Below are positions 1 through 8,521 of a stretch of DNA of 64,000 bases, one piece after another. The first letter of the stretch is position 1; each line of letters starts with the position of its first letter. Position numbers and translations under genes: made by a program. This DNA is from an uncultured Oceanospirillales bacterium (GTDB lineage Bacteria; Pseudomonadota; Gammaproteobacteria; Xanthomonadales; SZUA-36): NCBI GenBank assembly GCA_913055655.1, contig CAJXKA010000001.1, positions 1,488,842 through 1,552,841 on the forward strand, read 5' to 3'. The notes under the pieces are model-generated. The model had not been told where the DNA came from. It was given only the letters and a program-made list of their open reading frames with translations, and searched no databases.

Positions 1-1
1 A

Positions 2-70
2 CTGCAACCCGTGGCGACCATTACCGGTGGCCTGACCGCCTGGTCGAAGAACGAAGACCCGCTACACTAG
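2..70 (+). CDS. rhodanese-domain protein, C-terminal end (partial)
   Basis: The first 22 codons of the window read in frame 2 to a TAG stop at 68-70. The peptide contains ITGGLTAWSKN, which resembles the conserved Gly-Gly-x-x-x-Trp end of the final helix of rhodanese (sulfurtransferase) domains. The upstream part, including the active-site Cys loop, lies outside the window, so single- or multi-domain architecture cannot be told. The next gene begins 30 bases later on the same strand. Confidence 0.5.
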   Translation: MQPVATITGGLTAWSKNEDPLH

Positions 71-100
71 GCCCTGTTCCCGAAACCAGGCCCCGGCGGC

Positions 101-562
101 ATGCTGCTCATCGACGACCCCACCGATATTGCCCACGTCATCGAACTGGCGGTGGCGCCGGTTTTCCTGCTTGCCGGCATCGGCGCCTTCATCAACGCCT
201 TCGCGGCGCGCCTGGCGAGAATCTTCGACCGTGGCCGGTTGCTGGAAGACATGCTTGAACGTGCCGACGCCGAACATGCCAAGCAGATCCGCAGCGAACT
301 GAAAATCTTGTGGAAGCGCGCCCGGCTGGCTTACATCGGCATCGCGCTGGATATCCTGTCGGCCCTGATCGTCTGCATCCTGATCGCGGTGGCATTCCTG
401 GGCTACTTCTTCGATTTCGAGATTCCGACGGTGGTCGGCGGCCTGTTTATTCTCGCCATGCTGGCGCTGATCGGCGGCCTGGTCGCCTTTCTCCGCGAGG
501 TCTTCATCGCGGTGCGGCGCTTTTCCTTCGGCGTTCGCGCCTCGGGCGTAAAACGCGAGTAG
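101..562 (+). CDS. DUF2721 family membrane protein
   Basis: A 153-residue protein resembling the DUF2721 family of small inner-membrane proteins of unknown function. It has a hydrophobic N-terminal helix (residues about 13-35), a charged cytoplasmic stretch rich in Arg/Glu/Lys (about 37-75) and two further hydrophobic helices (about 76-100 and 107-130). The ATG lies 30 bases after the rhodanese-like stop without a strong ribosome binding site. Nothing ties it to the downstream murein genes, and a function cannot be assigned. Confidence 0.7.
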   Translation: MLLIDDPTDIAHVIELAVAPVFLLAGIGAFINAFAARLARIFDRGRLLEDMLERADAEHAKQIRSELKILWKRARLAYIGIALDILSALIVCILIAVAFLGYFFDFEIPTVVGGLFILAMLALIGGLVAFLREVFIAVRRFSFGVRASGVKRE

Positions 563-619
563 AAGCACGCGTGACCCTGGCGCAATGGAATATGCTATGT
601 TTGCTCCGCGCCCATTTGG

Positions 620-634
620 GGAATTGTTTATTCC
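620..634. promoter_or_regulatory. putative MurR operator at regulator start
   Basis: GGAATTGTTTATTCC is an exact inverted repeat (5-bp arms GGAAT/ATTCC, 5-base spacer) ending one base before the ATG of the RpiR-type regulator. The core GAAT-N5-ATTC recurs at 11930-11942 and 13037-13049, both in murein gene promoters, which supports one shared binding protein. Placement at the start of the regulator gene fits autorepression. Binding is inferred. Confidence 0.6.
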
Positions 635-1474
635 ATGTCCTGCCTGGCCAAAATCCGTGCGTACCAGGATGAGCTTTCTCCGAACGAGAAGAAAATCGCG
701 CGCTTCATTCTCGACAACCCGGCGCTGATCCGGGACTACTCCTCGCAAAGCCTGGCCCACGCGGTGGGCGTCAGCCAGTCCAGTATCGTCAAGTTCAGCC
801 AGAAACTGGGCTTTCGCGGTTTCACCGACCTGAAGCTCGCCATTCACGAGGCCTTCCTGACGGGCGACGGTCACGAGAACGGCGACGAGAACGGGCACGC
901 CGAGGCGGCCGCGGACGCGACGGTTGCCGAGCAGCTGTACCAGACCAAGCAACAGGCGCTGCTGAACACCATGCAGCTGAACGAGGAGGCGCAGCTGGAG
1001 GCGGCGGTCGAGTTGCTGGAAAAAAGCCATCGTATCCAGATTATCGCCATGGGCTGGAGCGCCATGGTGGCGCGACACTTCGCCTCGATGCTCAGCCAGG
1101 TCGGCCGCGCCGTGATCGCCGAGATGGATGCCTATTTCCAGGTGTCCAGCGTGGCCACGCTGGGCAAGGGCGACGCCGTCTTCCTGGTGTCACTGACGGG
1201 CCAGGCGCCACGAACGCTGGAGGCCATCAAGCTGGCGCGTCGTAACGGCGTCAAGGTGATCACGCTGACGCCCTACAGCGCCAACCCGTTCCGCGCGCTG
1301 GCGGACGTGCAGCTGTTCTCGGTGAGCACCGCGGGCAAATACGAACTGCCACAGATCGTGTCGATGACCTCGCAGCAGTACATCATCGACCTGCTGTTCA
1401 AACTGATCATTCGCCGCGACCGCAAGGCCCGGGAGCTGCTGGCCCTGGGTCGCCAGAACGTCGAAAGCTTCTGA
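635..1474 (+). CDS. MurR/RpiR family transcriptional regulator
   Basis: This 279-residue protein has the RpiR layout: an N-terminal helix-turn-helix (residues about 1-75, with SQSLAHAVGVSQSSIVKFSQ as the recognition region) and a C-terminal SIS sugar-phosphate domain (about 125-260). In this family the SIS domain binds phosphosugars; MurR of E. coli responds to MurNAc-6-phosphate, the substrate of MurQ, which is encoded at 19008. It heads the plus-strand murein operon, and a GAAT-N5-ATTC dyad abuts its ATG, suggesting autoregulation. Assignment as the regulator of the whole island is inference from context; the effector could instead be GlcNAc-6-P. Confidence 0.85.
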   Translation: MSCLAKIRAYQDELSPNEKKIARFILDNPALIRDYSSQSLAHAVGVSQSSIVKFSQKLGFRGFTDLKLAIHEAFLTGDGHENGDENGHAEAAADATVAEQLYQTKQQALLNTMQLNEEAQLEAAVELLEKSHRIQIIAMGWSAMVARHFASMLSQVGRAVIAEMDAYFQVSSVATLGKGDAVFLVSLTGQAPRTLEAIKLARRNGVKVITLTPYSANPFRALADVQLFSVSTAGKYELPQIVSMTSQQYIIDLLFKLIIRRDRKARELLALGRQNVESF

Positions 1475-1502
1475 GCGGATCACCGCACCGGAACCCCTGA
1501 AC

Positions 1503-3089
1503 ATGAAGAAAACCCTGCTCTCCGCCCTGCTGGCGATCGCGCCGGTCACCGCAATCTCCGACGGCGCCCCCCCGCTCGGCCCGCTCGACGCCGCGGCCAT
1601 CGACCGCGTGGTCGCAAACGCGATGACCACGTTTGGTGTTCCCGGCATGGCCGTCGGCGTCATCAAGGACGGCGAAGTCCGTTACGCGGCCGGCCACGGC
1701 ATTCGCGAGCTGGGCCAACCGGAACGCGTGAATACGGAGACGCTTTTCCGCGTCGCCTCGGTCACGAAAGCGTTTACCGCCGCCGCGACGGCCATCCTGG
1801 TCGAGGAAGGCCACGTGAGCTGGAACGGCCCGGTTATCGAATACCTGCCCGAACTGCGCATGAGCGACCCCTGGGTGACCGCCAACATCTCGCCCGTCGA
1901 CCTGCTGGCGCACCGCAGCGGCCTGGCGCCGTTCACCGGCGACCTGATGCTGTGGCCCGCGCCGAACGCGTTCACCGAGGACGACATCATTCACGCGCTG
2001 CGCTACTTCCCGCTCGAGCGCGGTTTTCGTGACGGCTACACCTATGACAATGTGCTTTATATCGTCACCGGCGAAATGATCGAACGGGTCAGCGGCCTGC
2101 CGTGGGGGGAATTCGTGGACCAGCGCCTGATGGCGCCGCTGGGCATGGACCGCTGTTTCGCCGGCCCGATTCCGCAGTCGGCGATGACCAACCTGGCCGC
2201 CCCGCACGGCGACATCGAGGGTGAGCTGGCCGTGATCGAGCGCAACCGCATTCCCAGCCGGCCTGACAAGTTCTCACCCGCCGGCGGCATCGCCTGCAGC
2301 GTGACCGACATGTTGAAGTGGCTGGGCCTGCAGCTGGCCGGGGGCACCACGCCCTCTGGCGAAACCCTGTTCAGCGAATCCCAGTCACGCACGATGTGGG
2401 CGCCGCACAACTGGCTGGGCGTCGGCCAGGAAGATCGCGACGTTCACAACACCAATTTTCGCGCCTACGGCCTGGGCTGGCGGACCCGCGATATCCAGGG
2501 CGAGCTGGAGGTGTCCCATACCGGTTCCCTGGACGGCTGGCGCGCCGAGGTCGTGATGCTGCCCGAGCAACAACTGGGCATCGTCGTGCTGGCCAACGGC
2601 GCCAGCACCTCGGCGCGCAACGCGGTCAGCAGTGCCATCCAGTACGGCTACCTGCCAACGGGCCAGCGTGACTGGGTGGCATATTACCGCGACGCCGAAG
2701 CGGAAGCCGCGGCCCGGGATGATGACGACACCGATGATTCGTCCACCGCCACATCGACACCGCCGGTCATCCCGGCGCGGCCGCTCGAGACCTACACCGG
2801 CCGCTACAACGACCCCTGGTTCGGCGACATTGCCATCACCCTCACCGGCGACGAACTGCGTTTCACATCGGCCAGGGCGTTCAAGCTGAATGGGCCGATG
2901 ACCCACCACTCGGGCGACCTGTTCGTGGCGAGATGGGAAGACCGCTCCGTGGGCATGGATGCCTGGGTGCGTTTTGAAATCAGCGCCGATGGCGAAGTCA
3001 CCGCGGTGCGCATGAACCGCAACTTCGAGGCCGGCGGCACGGTGGACTACTTCAAGGAACTCAACTTCACGCCGGTGAACGAACCATGA
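1503..3089 (+). CDS. secreted class C beta-lactamase-like serine hydrolase
   Basis: A 528-residue protein with a short signal peptide (residues 1-19) and a beta-lactamase/DD-peptidase fold domain. The SxxK nucleophile is S86-V-T-K89, the second motif is Y181-D-N183, and the third (KTG equivalent) is H338-T-G340, the variant seen in class C-related esterases and peptidases. Residues about 430-525 form an extra beta-rich C-terminal domain of the DUF3471 kind, preceded by an acidic Thr/Ser-rich linker. In Bacillus a protein of this superfamily sits beside murQ, murR and namZ as a muramoyl amidase; a similar periplasmic role here is inference. Its stop overlaps the mpaA start (ATGA). Confidence 0.8.
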   Translation: MKKTLLSALLAIAPVTAISDGAPPLGPLDAAAIDRVVANAMTTFGVPGMAVGVIKDGEVRYAAGHGIRELGQPERVNTETLFRVASVTKAFTAAATAILVEEGHVSWNGPVIEYLPELRMSDPWVTANISPVDLLAHRSGLAPFTGDLMLWPAPNAFTEDDIIHALRYFPLERGFRDGYTYDNVLYIVTGEMIERVSGLPWGEFVDQRLMAPLGMDRCFAGPIPQSAMTNLAAPHGDIEGELAVIERNRIPSRPDKFSPAGGIACSVTDMLKWLGLQLAGGTTPSGETLFSESQSRTMWAPHNWLGVGQEDRDVHNTNFRAYGLGWRTRDIQGELEVSHTGSLDGWRAEVVMLPEQQLGIVVLANGASTSARNAVSSAIQYGYLPTGQRDWVAYYRDAEAEAAARDDDDTDDSSTATSTPPVIPARPLETYTGRYNDPWFGDIAITLTGDELRFTSARAFKLNGPMTHHSGDLFVARWEDRSVGMDAWVRFEISADGEVTAVRMNRNFEAGGTVDYFKELNFTPVNEP

Positions 3090-3808
3090 GCGCATTCAAC
3101 GAGGTCCCGCGCGCCCGCAAGGGTGTTTTACGCCACCAGGCGCACCGCTACGGCGAATCCGAACGGGGCGTACCGCTGGAATTTTACGGCCCGGATACAG
3201 GCCCGGTGAAGGTGCTGGTCATGGCATCCATGCACGGCGACGAGTGCGACTCCACGGTGGCGCTGTCCGAGGCGCTGCGGCGCGTGCCCGCCGAGGCGCT
3301 GGCCAACCCGGTGATCCTGGCGGTCAACCCCGACGGCGTGTTGCAGGGCACACGCTGTAACGCGAATGGTGTTGACCTGAACCGCAACTGGCCGGCCGCC
3401 AACTGGTCGCCGGAACCGGTGCGCTACAAGGATCATGGCCATACCGTGCAGGACATCGAGTTGAGCACCGGCAGCGCGGCCGGATCCGAGGCCGAGACGC
3501 GGCACCTGCTGGCCCTGGTCGAACGGCTGCAACCCCATGCCATCGTCAGCCTGCATACACCGCTGGGCTGCATCGACGACCCGGATGACTCCGAACTCGG
3601 CCGCTGGATCGCGGCCGAAACGGCGCTGCCACTGGTGCCGGACGTGGGCTACGCCACGCCCGGCTCCTTCGGCAGCTGGTGCGCGGAGAAAAACATCCCG
3701 ATCGTCACCTGGGAACTGCCGACCGAACCGCTGCCGGCCGTCATTGACTCGCACGTCCCCGTGCTGATGAAGCTGATCACCGGCACCCACCCGGTCGGAA
3801 CCGGCTGA
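3086..3808 (+). CDS. mpaA: murein peptide amidase A-like M14 zinc carboxypeptidase
   Basis: A 240-residue cytoplasmic protein of the M14 family. The zinc-binding HxxE is H50-G-D-E53 in the MASMHGDE segment, and the DLNRNW signature follows. The catalytic Glu is probably in the TWELPTE stretch near the C terminus. MpaA cleaves the gamma-D-Glu to meso-diaminopimelate bond of the murein tripeptide, releasing L-Ala-D-Glu for the epimerase encoded at 9491-10612. No signal peptide is present. The gene is translationally coupled on both sides: ATGA with the hydrolase, and the next gene starts directly after its TGA. Confidence 0.85.
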   Translation: MSAFNEVPRARKGVLRHQAHRYGESERGVPLEFYGPDTGPVKVLVMASMHGDECDSTVALSEALRRVPAEALANPVILAVNPDGVLQGTRCNANGVDLNRNWPAANWSPEPVRYKDHGHTVQDIELSTGSAAGSEAETRHLLALVERLQPHAIVSLHTPLGCIDDPDDSELGRWIAAETALPLVPDVGYATPGSFGSWCAEKNIPIVTWELPTEPLPAVIDSHVPVLMKLITGTHPVGTG

Positions 3809-4711
3809 ATGCGCGTCGCGATCACCGATTCCGGCGTCGGCGGCCTGTCGGTCTGCGCGGCGCTGGAAGCCGAACTCGTACGCCGGGGCCTGGGTGACGG
3901 CCTGGAAGTGCTGTACCTGAACGCGGCGCTGGAGGACGACTACGCCTACAACGCCATGCCCACCCGCTTCGAGCAGCTGCACACCTTCGACGCCTTCCTG
4001 TGCGGCGCGACCGAAACCTACAACCCGGACCTGCTGTTCATCGCCTGCAACACGCTCAGCGTGATGTTCGAAGACCCGTTCTTCGCCGGCCACGACCGAT
4101 TTCCGATCCGGGGCATCGTCGATACCGGGGTGAACGAAATCCTGGCCGCGCTGGCGTCGGACCCGACGGCGGGTGTCGCAATCTTCGCCACGCCCATCAC
4201 CATCGGCGGCAACACCTATCGCGACCGCCTGCTGGCGGCCGGCGTGGCCCCGGAGCGCATTGTCCAGCAGGCCTGCCCCGGCCTGCCTGACGCGATCTCC
4301 AACGACGTCAGCGGCGCCGAGGCCGCCGCCCTGCTGGACCGCTTCGTGCCCGAAGCGCTGGCGCGGTTCGCATCGCGCCCGGAAAAAGTGTTCGCCTTCC
4401 TGGGCTGCACGCATTTCGGCTACCAGGCGCCGCTGTTCCGCTCGCGGCTCGTCGCCGAGGGCGAACAGGCAGTGGTGATCGACCCGAACATCGCCGCCGC
4501 CGACACGCTCATTGACCCGATCATCGAAGCCGGGGTGGGCCGCGGCCAGGCGAGCTTCGAGGTGGTCAGCCGCTACACCATTCCGGAGCGCCCACTGGTA
4601 TCGTTGGCACGCTACCTGGGTGACCGCGCGCCCGCCACGCTGGCGGCACTGCGCGACCACACCCTCCGCCCCGACCTGTTCGGCCGCATCACACAAGAAG
4701 AACGCGCATGA
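3809..4711 (+). CDS. murI: glutamate racemase family protein
   Basis: The 300-residue protein carries all landmark motifs of glutamate racemase: TDSGVGGLSV near the N terminus and two catalytic cysteines in FIACNTLS and FLGCTHFGY. It is longer and more divergent than housekeeping MurI, with a YLNAALEDDYAYNAM stretch in place of the usual DxAxxPYG segment. Among peptide-catabolic genes it more likely converts D-Glu released from murein into L-Glu than supplies D-Glu for synthesis; that is inference. It lies directly after mpaA and overlaps the permease start by ATGA. An Asp/Glu-racemase paralog with another substrate is possible. Confidence 0.75.
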   Translation: MRVAITDSGVGGLSVCAALEAELVRRGLGDGLEVLYLNAALEDDYAYNAMPTRFEQLHTFDAFLCGATETYNPDLLFIACNTLSVMFEDPFFAGHDRFPIRGIVDTGVNEILAALASDPTAGVAIFATPITIGGNTYRDRLLAAGVAPERIVQQACPGLPDAISNDVSGAEAAALLDRFVPEALARFASRPEKVFAFLGCTHFGYQAPLFRSRLVAEGEQAVVIDPNIAAADTLIDPIIEAGVGRGQASFEVVSRYTIPERPLVSLARYLGDRAPATLAALRDHTLRPDLFGRITQEERA

Positions 4712-6150
4712 GCGAAAACGCCAACACCACCAGAACACCGAGCAAGCCGGACGACCCGATGCGCTCCTTCAGCGAAGACACCGACATGAAGCGCGACCTG
4801 GGCCTGCTGGAAGCGGTGTCCATCGTCGTCAACCGCATCATCGGCTCGGGCATCTTCCGCACACCGGCGCCGATCATGGCGTACGTGGCCAGCACCTCGC
4901 TGTTCGGCCTGGTGTGGGCGCTGGGTGGCATCGTCACCATCTTCGGCGCGGTGATTTACGCCGAACTGGCGGCGATGATGCCGCGCTCCGGCGGGCCGTA
5001 TGAATACCTGAAGATGTCCTACGGGCCGTTCTGGGCCTTTTTGCGCGGCTGGGCGATGTTTTTCGTGTCGGAAACCGCGTCGATTACCGCGGTGGCGCTG
5101 ATCTTCGCCGAGTACCTGAGCGCGGCGTGGTTCCTGGTCAACGGCGTGCACCTGGACAAGATGGTGATCTTCGCCGTCGCCTTCGCCACCATCTGGCTGC
5201 TGACCATGATCAACCTGTGGGGCGTACAGTTCTCCGGCTGGGTGCAGAACATCTTCAGTTTCGTGAAGATTGCCGCGGTGGGCAGCATCATCGGCATCGC
5301 CTTCACCAGCTGGAGCACCGGCAACTGGGCCAACTTCATCACGCCGCTGTTCCCCGAGTCGTTCGGTGGGACCACCATCCTGGCCGTCGGCGCGGCGCTG
5401 CGTTACGCGTTCTTCGCCTTCAGCGGCTGGGAGGGTGCGACCTATATCGCCGAGGAAGTGAAGAACCCGCGCCGCAACCTGCCGCTGTCGCTGTTCATCG
5501 GCATCGGCGGCGTCATGTTGCTGTACCTGGGCGCCAACGCCGCCTACCTGTTCCAGCTGCCGCCCGAGCGCATCGCCGAGGCGCCGTGGGTGGCCACCGA
5601 GGTGATGACGGTCGCCATGGGCGCCACCGGCGGCATCCTGATTTCCATCGCCGTGATGATCAACACCTTCGGCAACGTCAACACGCAGATCCTGTGCAAG
5701 GCCCGCACCTGGCAGGCCATGGCCCGTGACGGCGTTTTCTTCGACTGGTTCGCGAAGCTGCATCCCACCTACCGCACGCCCAACAACGCGCTGCTCGGCC
5801 AGGCCGGCTGGGCCACGGTGCTGCTGGTGTTCGCGGTGCTGGCGGACAACTCCTACGAGACCATGATCGACTTCTTCTCGGCCACCTCGACCATCTTCAA
5901 CATCCTGGTGTTCACGTCGATCTGGGTGCTGCGGCGCAAATACCCCGACGCGCACCGGCCATACCGCGCCTGGCTGTACCCGTGGAGCCTGGTCGGCATC
6001 CTGGCCATCTACTTCGCGTTCCTGGTCATCACGCTGATCACCGCCTTCGTGCCGTCCATCATCGGCCTGGGCCTGACCGCCACCGGCGCGGTGTACTACT
6101 TCTTCAAGGTGGGCTTCGGCCGTCGCCCGGTTGGCGCGTCGGCAGACTGA
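4708..6150 (+). CDS. APC family amino acid permease
   Basis: A 480-residue protein with about 12 hydrophobic segments and the APC superfamily N-terminal signature (SIVVNRIIGSGIFRTPAPIM, the unwound first helix that binds the amino-acid backbone). The N-terminal 25 residues are hydrophilic and cytoplasmic. Its place between a glutamate racemase-like gene and alanine racemase suggests uptake, export or exchange of alanine, glutamate or small peptides released from murein. Substrate is not determinable from sequence. It starts by ATGA overlap and is followed by alr after 10 bases. Confidence 0.85.
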   Translation: MSENANTTRTPSKPDDPMRSFSEDTDMKRDLGLLEAVSIVVNRIIGSGIFRTPAPIMAYVASTSLFGLVWALGGIVTIFGAVIYAELAAMMPRSGGPYEYLKMSYGPFWAFLRGWAMFFVSETASITAVALIFAEYLSAAWFLVNGVHLDKMVIFAVAFATIWLLTMINLWGVQFSGWVQNIFSFVKIAAVGSIIGIAFTSWSTGNWANFITPLFPESFGGTTILAVGAALRYAFFAFSGWEGATYIAEEVKNPRRNLPLSLFIGIGGVMLLYLGANAAYLFQLPPERIAEAPWVATEVMTVAMGATGGILISIAVMINTFGNVNTQILCKARTWQAMARDGVFFDWFAKLHPTYRTPNNALLGQAGWATVLLVFAVLADNSYETMIDFFSATSTIFNILVFTSIWVLRRKYPDAHRPYRAWLYPWSLVGILAIYFAFLVITLITAFVPSIIGLGLTATGAVYYFFKVGFGRRPVGASAD

Positions 6151-6160
6151 GGCCAGCGGC

Positions 6161-7246
6161 ATGAGACCGACCCGCGCGATCGTCCGGCTCGACCACGTCG
6201 TCCATAACCTGCGCGTGGCCGCGCGGCTGGCGCCAGGCTCAAAAAACGTACCCGTGATCAAGGCGAACGCCTATGGCCATGGCGCCGTGGAAGTGGCCCG
6301 CGCGCTGGCGCCGCACGCGCCGGTGCTGGCCGTGGCCTTTATCGACGAAGCCATGGCGCTGCGCGAGGCGGGCATCGACCACCCGCTGCTGGTCCTGCAG
6401 GGGCCGTCGCAGGCGCGCGATGTCGCCACGGCAGCCACGAACGACTTCTGGCTGATGCTGCACGAGCCCGGCCAGGTGCGCTGGGTGGCCGAGGCGCGGC
6501 TCTCAACGCCCATCACGACCTGGCTGAAGATCGACACCGGCATGCACCGGCTGGGCCTGTCCGGCGATCAGGTCCGCCCTGCCCTGGACCGGCTACGCGA
6601 ATCCGGCAACACGCTTGGCGATACCGTAGTGGCGACGCACCTGTCCCGCGCCGACGAGCCCGACCACGACTTCACCCGTGACCAGCTCGCCTTGTTCGCG
6701 GAGCAGACCAACGGCCTGGCCCTGCCTCGCAGCATCGCCAATTCCGCCGGCATCCTGGGCTGGCCGGACGCCCATGCCGACTGGAACCGCCCCGGTTACA
6801 TGCTCTACGGCCACTGCCCGACCAATGCCTCGAGCCCCGGCGGCCCCGCCGCGGAACTTCGGCCCGCCATGACACTGACTTCGGAAATCATTTCGGTTCG
6901 CGAGCTTGCACCTGACGAGGGCGTCGGCTACGGCCAGCGCTGGCGCGCCGAACGACCATCGCGCATCGGCACCGTCGCCATCGGCTACGGCGACGGCTAC
7001 CCGCGCCACGCGCCCAACGGCACGCCCACCTGGGTGGGCTGCATGCGCGCACCGCTGGTGGGCACGGTGTCGATGGACATGATCACGATCGACCTAACCG
7101 ATATACCGGCTGCTTCCGTTGGCGATACCGTCGAGCTCTGGGGCGAGAACGTTTCCGTCAACGAAGTGGCCGCCTGTGCCGGCACGATCGGCTACGAATT
7201 GCTGGCCGGCCTGACCGGCCGCGTGCCGCTTGAGTATTCCTCATGA
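6161..7246 (+). CDS. alr: alanine racemase
   Basis: This 361-residue PLP enzyme interconverts L- and D-alanine. The PLP lysine is K34 in PVIKANAYGHG, the second catalytic base lies in EGVGYGQRW, and SMDMITID is the family signature near the C-terminal beta domain. An in-frame TTG at 6131 lies inside the permease gene; the ATG at 6161 fits the family N terminus (RPTRAIVRLDHV). In this operon it probably serves catabolism of D-Ala from the peptide stem (DadX-like) rather than wall synthesis. Its TGA overlaps an ATG that begins a truncated gene. Confidence 0.93.
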   Translation: MRPTRAIVRLDHVVHNLRVAARLAPGSKNVPVIKANAYGHGAVEVARALAPHAPVLAVAFIDEAMALREAGIDHPLLVLQGPSQARDVATAATNDFWLMLHEPGQVRWVAEARLSTPITTWLKIDTGMHRLGLSGDQVRPALDRLRESGNTLGDTVVATHLSRADEPDHDFTRDQLALFAEQTNGLALPRSIANSAGILGWPDAHADWNRPGYMLYGHCPTNASSPGGPAAELRPAMTLTSEIISVRELAPDEGVGYGQRWRAERPSRIGTVAIGYGDGYPRHAPNGTPTWVGCMRAPLVGTVSMDMITIDLTDIPAASVGDTVELWGENVSVNEVAACAGTIGYELLAGLTGRVPLEYSS

Positions 7247-7365
7247 TCGACAGCCCCACCCTGCTGCTGGACCGCAACCGCGTAAGGAACGGGGTCAGAG
7301 TAACGACTCTGACCCCTTACTCTGACCCCACCACTCTTTACCCCAGCAGCCACTGGCAAAGGTAA
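7243..7365 (+). pseudogene. truncated D-threonine aldolase/D-serine dehydratase-like gene start
   Basis: An ATG overlaps the alr stop (ATGA) and encodes MIDSPTLLLDRNRVRN, which matches the N terminus of DSD1-type PLP enzymes of the alanine-racemase-fold D-amino acid family (pattern DTPTLLLD-R-R-NI). After about 16 codons homology ends exactly where a GGGGTCAGAGT palindrome begins. The frame continues through the palindrome and stops at 7363-7365, giving 40 residues that cannot fold as an enzyme. The remnant implies that the operon once ended with a D-amino acid aldolase or dehydratase. An unrelated short ORF is possible but less likely given the coupled start. Confidence 0.6.
7291..7329. repeat. 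GGGGTCAGAGT palindromic (REP-like) element
   Basis: GGGGTCAGAGT (7291-7301), a 4-base loop and ACTCTGACCCC (7306-7316) form a perfect 11-bp hairpin. A third arm, TTACTCTGACCCC (7317-7329), can also pair with 7291-7303. Such GGGGTCAGAGT dyads are scattered as extragenic repeats in several gammaproteobacterial genomes. Here the element lies at the breakpoint of a truncated gene and just 3' of spmB, so it may also act as a transcription barrier between convergent operons. Confidence 0.7.
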
Positions 7366-7886
7366 ACCGCGCTGATCGCGCCGACGGCGTCGGCGAACAG
7401 CCCCGCCGGCACCGCGTGGCGACTGCGCAGCACGCCCACCGAGCCGAAGTACACGGCCAGCACGTAGAACGTCGTTTCGGACGAGCCGAACATCGTCGCG
7501 CCGATCTTGGCCTGCATGGAGTCGGCGCCGTATTCGTTGACCAGGTCCGTCAGCAGGCCCAGCGAGCCGCTGCCGGAGAGTGGGCGCATCAGCGCCAGCG
7601 GCAGGTTCTCGGGTGGGAAGCCGATAAAGTTCAGGAACGGCGCCAGCAGGTTCAGCAGCACATCCAGCGCGCCGGAGGCGCGGAACATGCCGACGGCCAC
7701 CAGGATGGCCACCAGGTACGGGATGATGCGCACGGCAATGGTGAAACCGTCCTTCGCACCCTCGACGAAGACCTCGTAGACCTTCACCCGGCGCGCGGCC
7801 ATGGCGTAGAGCGGGATGCCGACAATCAGTGCCGGGATGATGTAGCGGGCCAGTTCATTCAGGCCATCGGTGAAAGACTCGATCAT
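7338..7886 (-). CDS. spmB: spore maturation protein B-like membrane protein (Gate domain)
   Basis: A 182-residue membrane protein of the SpmB/nucleoside-recognition (Gate) family with about five hydrophobic segments and the conserved RPLSGSGSLGLLTDL and MFGSSETTFYVL stretches. It overlaps spmA by ATGA, as the two are usually paired. SpmA/SpmB affect spore core dehydration in Bacillus, but the pair also occurs widely in non-sporulating Gram-negatives, where its function is unsettled. Its position at the end of a murein-peptide operon suggests a role in transport or envelope homeostasis; that is inference. Confidence 0.85.
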   Translation of the reverse strand: MIESFTDGLNELARYIIPALIVGIPLYAMAARRVKVYEVFVEGAKDGFTIAVRIIPYLVAILVAVGMFRASGALDVLLNLLAPFLNFIGFPPENLPLALMRPLSGSGSLGLLTDLVNEYGADSMQAKIGATMFGSSETTFYVLAVYFGSVGVLRSRHAVPAGLFADAVGAISAVYLCQWLLG

Positions 7887-8494
7887 CGGTCGCCTCCCTC
7901 ACCCTCCGGCGCCGGCGTCAGCCGGAACCACTTCGTCTTTTCCAGCACCTTGACGATGATGATCGCCGCGATGGTCGAGCACAGCGTCGCCAGGATGGTG
8001 GTGATGAAGATATCGGCGGAGACCACGCCCATCAGCGCCACCACCGTCGCTGGCAGGATCAGCTGTACGCTGGAGGTGTTGATGGCCAGGAACATGACCA
8101 TCGCGTTCGTGGCGGTCTTCTTGTCCGGGTTGAGTTCCTGAAGCTCCTCCATCGCCTTGAGCCCTAAAGGCGTGGCGGCATTGCCCAGGCCCAGCATGTT
8201 CGCGGACATGTTCAGCACGATGGAGCCAATGGCCGGGTGGTCTTCGGGCACATCGGGGAACAGGCGGATGGTGATCGGCCGCAGCAACCGGGCAATGATG
8301 CGGATCAGCCCGGAGGCCTCGGCGATCTTCATGATGCCCAGCCAAAGGGCCATGATGCCGACCAGGCCGATGGCGATCTCCACCGACAGCTTGGCCATGT
8401 CGATGGCGGCCTGGGTGACCTGGTCGATGCGACCCGTAAAAGTCCCGACCACCACCGCGATCAGGATCATGCCCATCCAGATGTAATTCAGCAT
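7883..8494 (-). CDS. spmA: spore maturation protein A-like membrane protein (Gate domain)
   Basis: A 203-residue partner of SpmB with conserved MSANMLGLGNAATPLGLKAM and AINTSSVQLILPATV segments and about five hydrophobic helices. It lies 27 bases downstream of the LD-carboxypeptidase gene on the same strand, so it is probably co-transcribed. It carries no spore-specific features; a two-component membrane pore or transporter is plausible from the Gate-domain fold. Confidence 0.87.
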   Translation of the reverse strand: MLNYIWMGMILIAVVVGTFTGRIDQVTQAAIDMAKLSVEIAIGLVGIMALWLGIMKIAEASGLIRIIARLLRPITIRLFPDVPEDHPAIGSIVLNMSANMLGLGNAATPLGLKAMEELQELNPDKKTATNAMVMFLAINTSSVQLILPATVVALMGVVSADIFITTILATLCSTIAAIIIVKVLEKTKWFRLTPAPEGEGGDR

Positions 8495-8521
8495 GCGCTC
8501 ACCTTTGGAGCCCGCGCGAGG

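Noticed and set aside
3128..6261. Long minus-strand frames of 536 and 549 codons opposite mpaA, murI-like, permease and alr genes
   Set aside because: They are antisense shadows of genes with clear family motifs, and their translations are low-complexity Arg/Gln/Gly/His/Val-rich with no recognisable domain.
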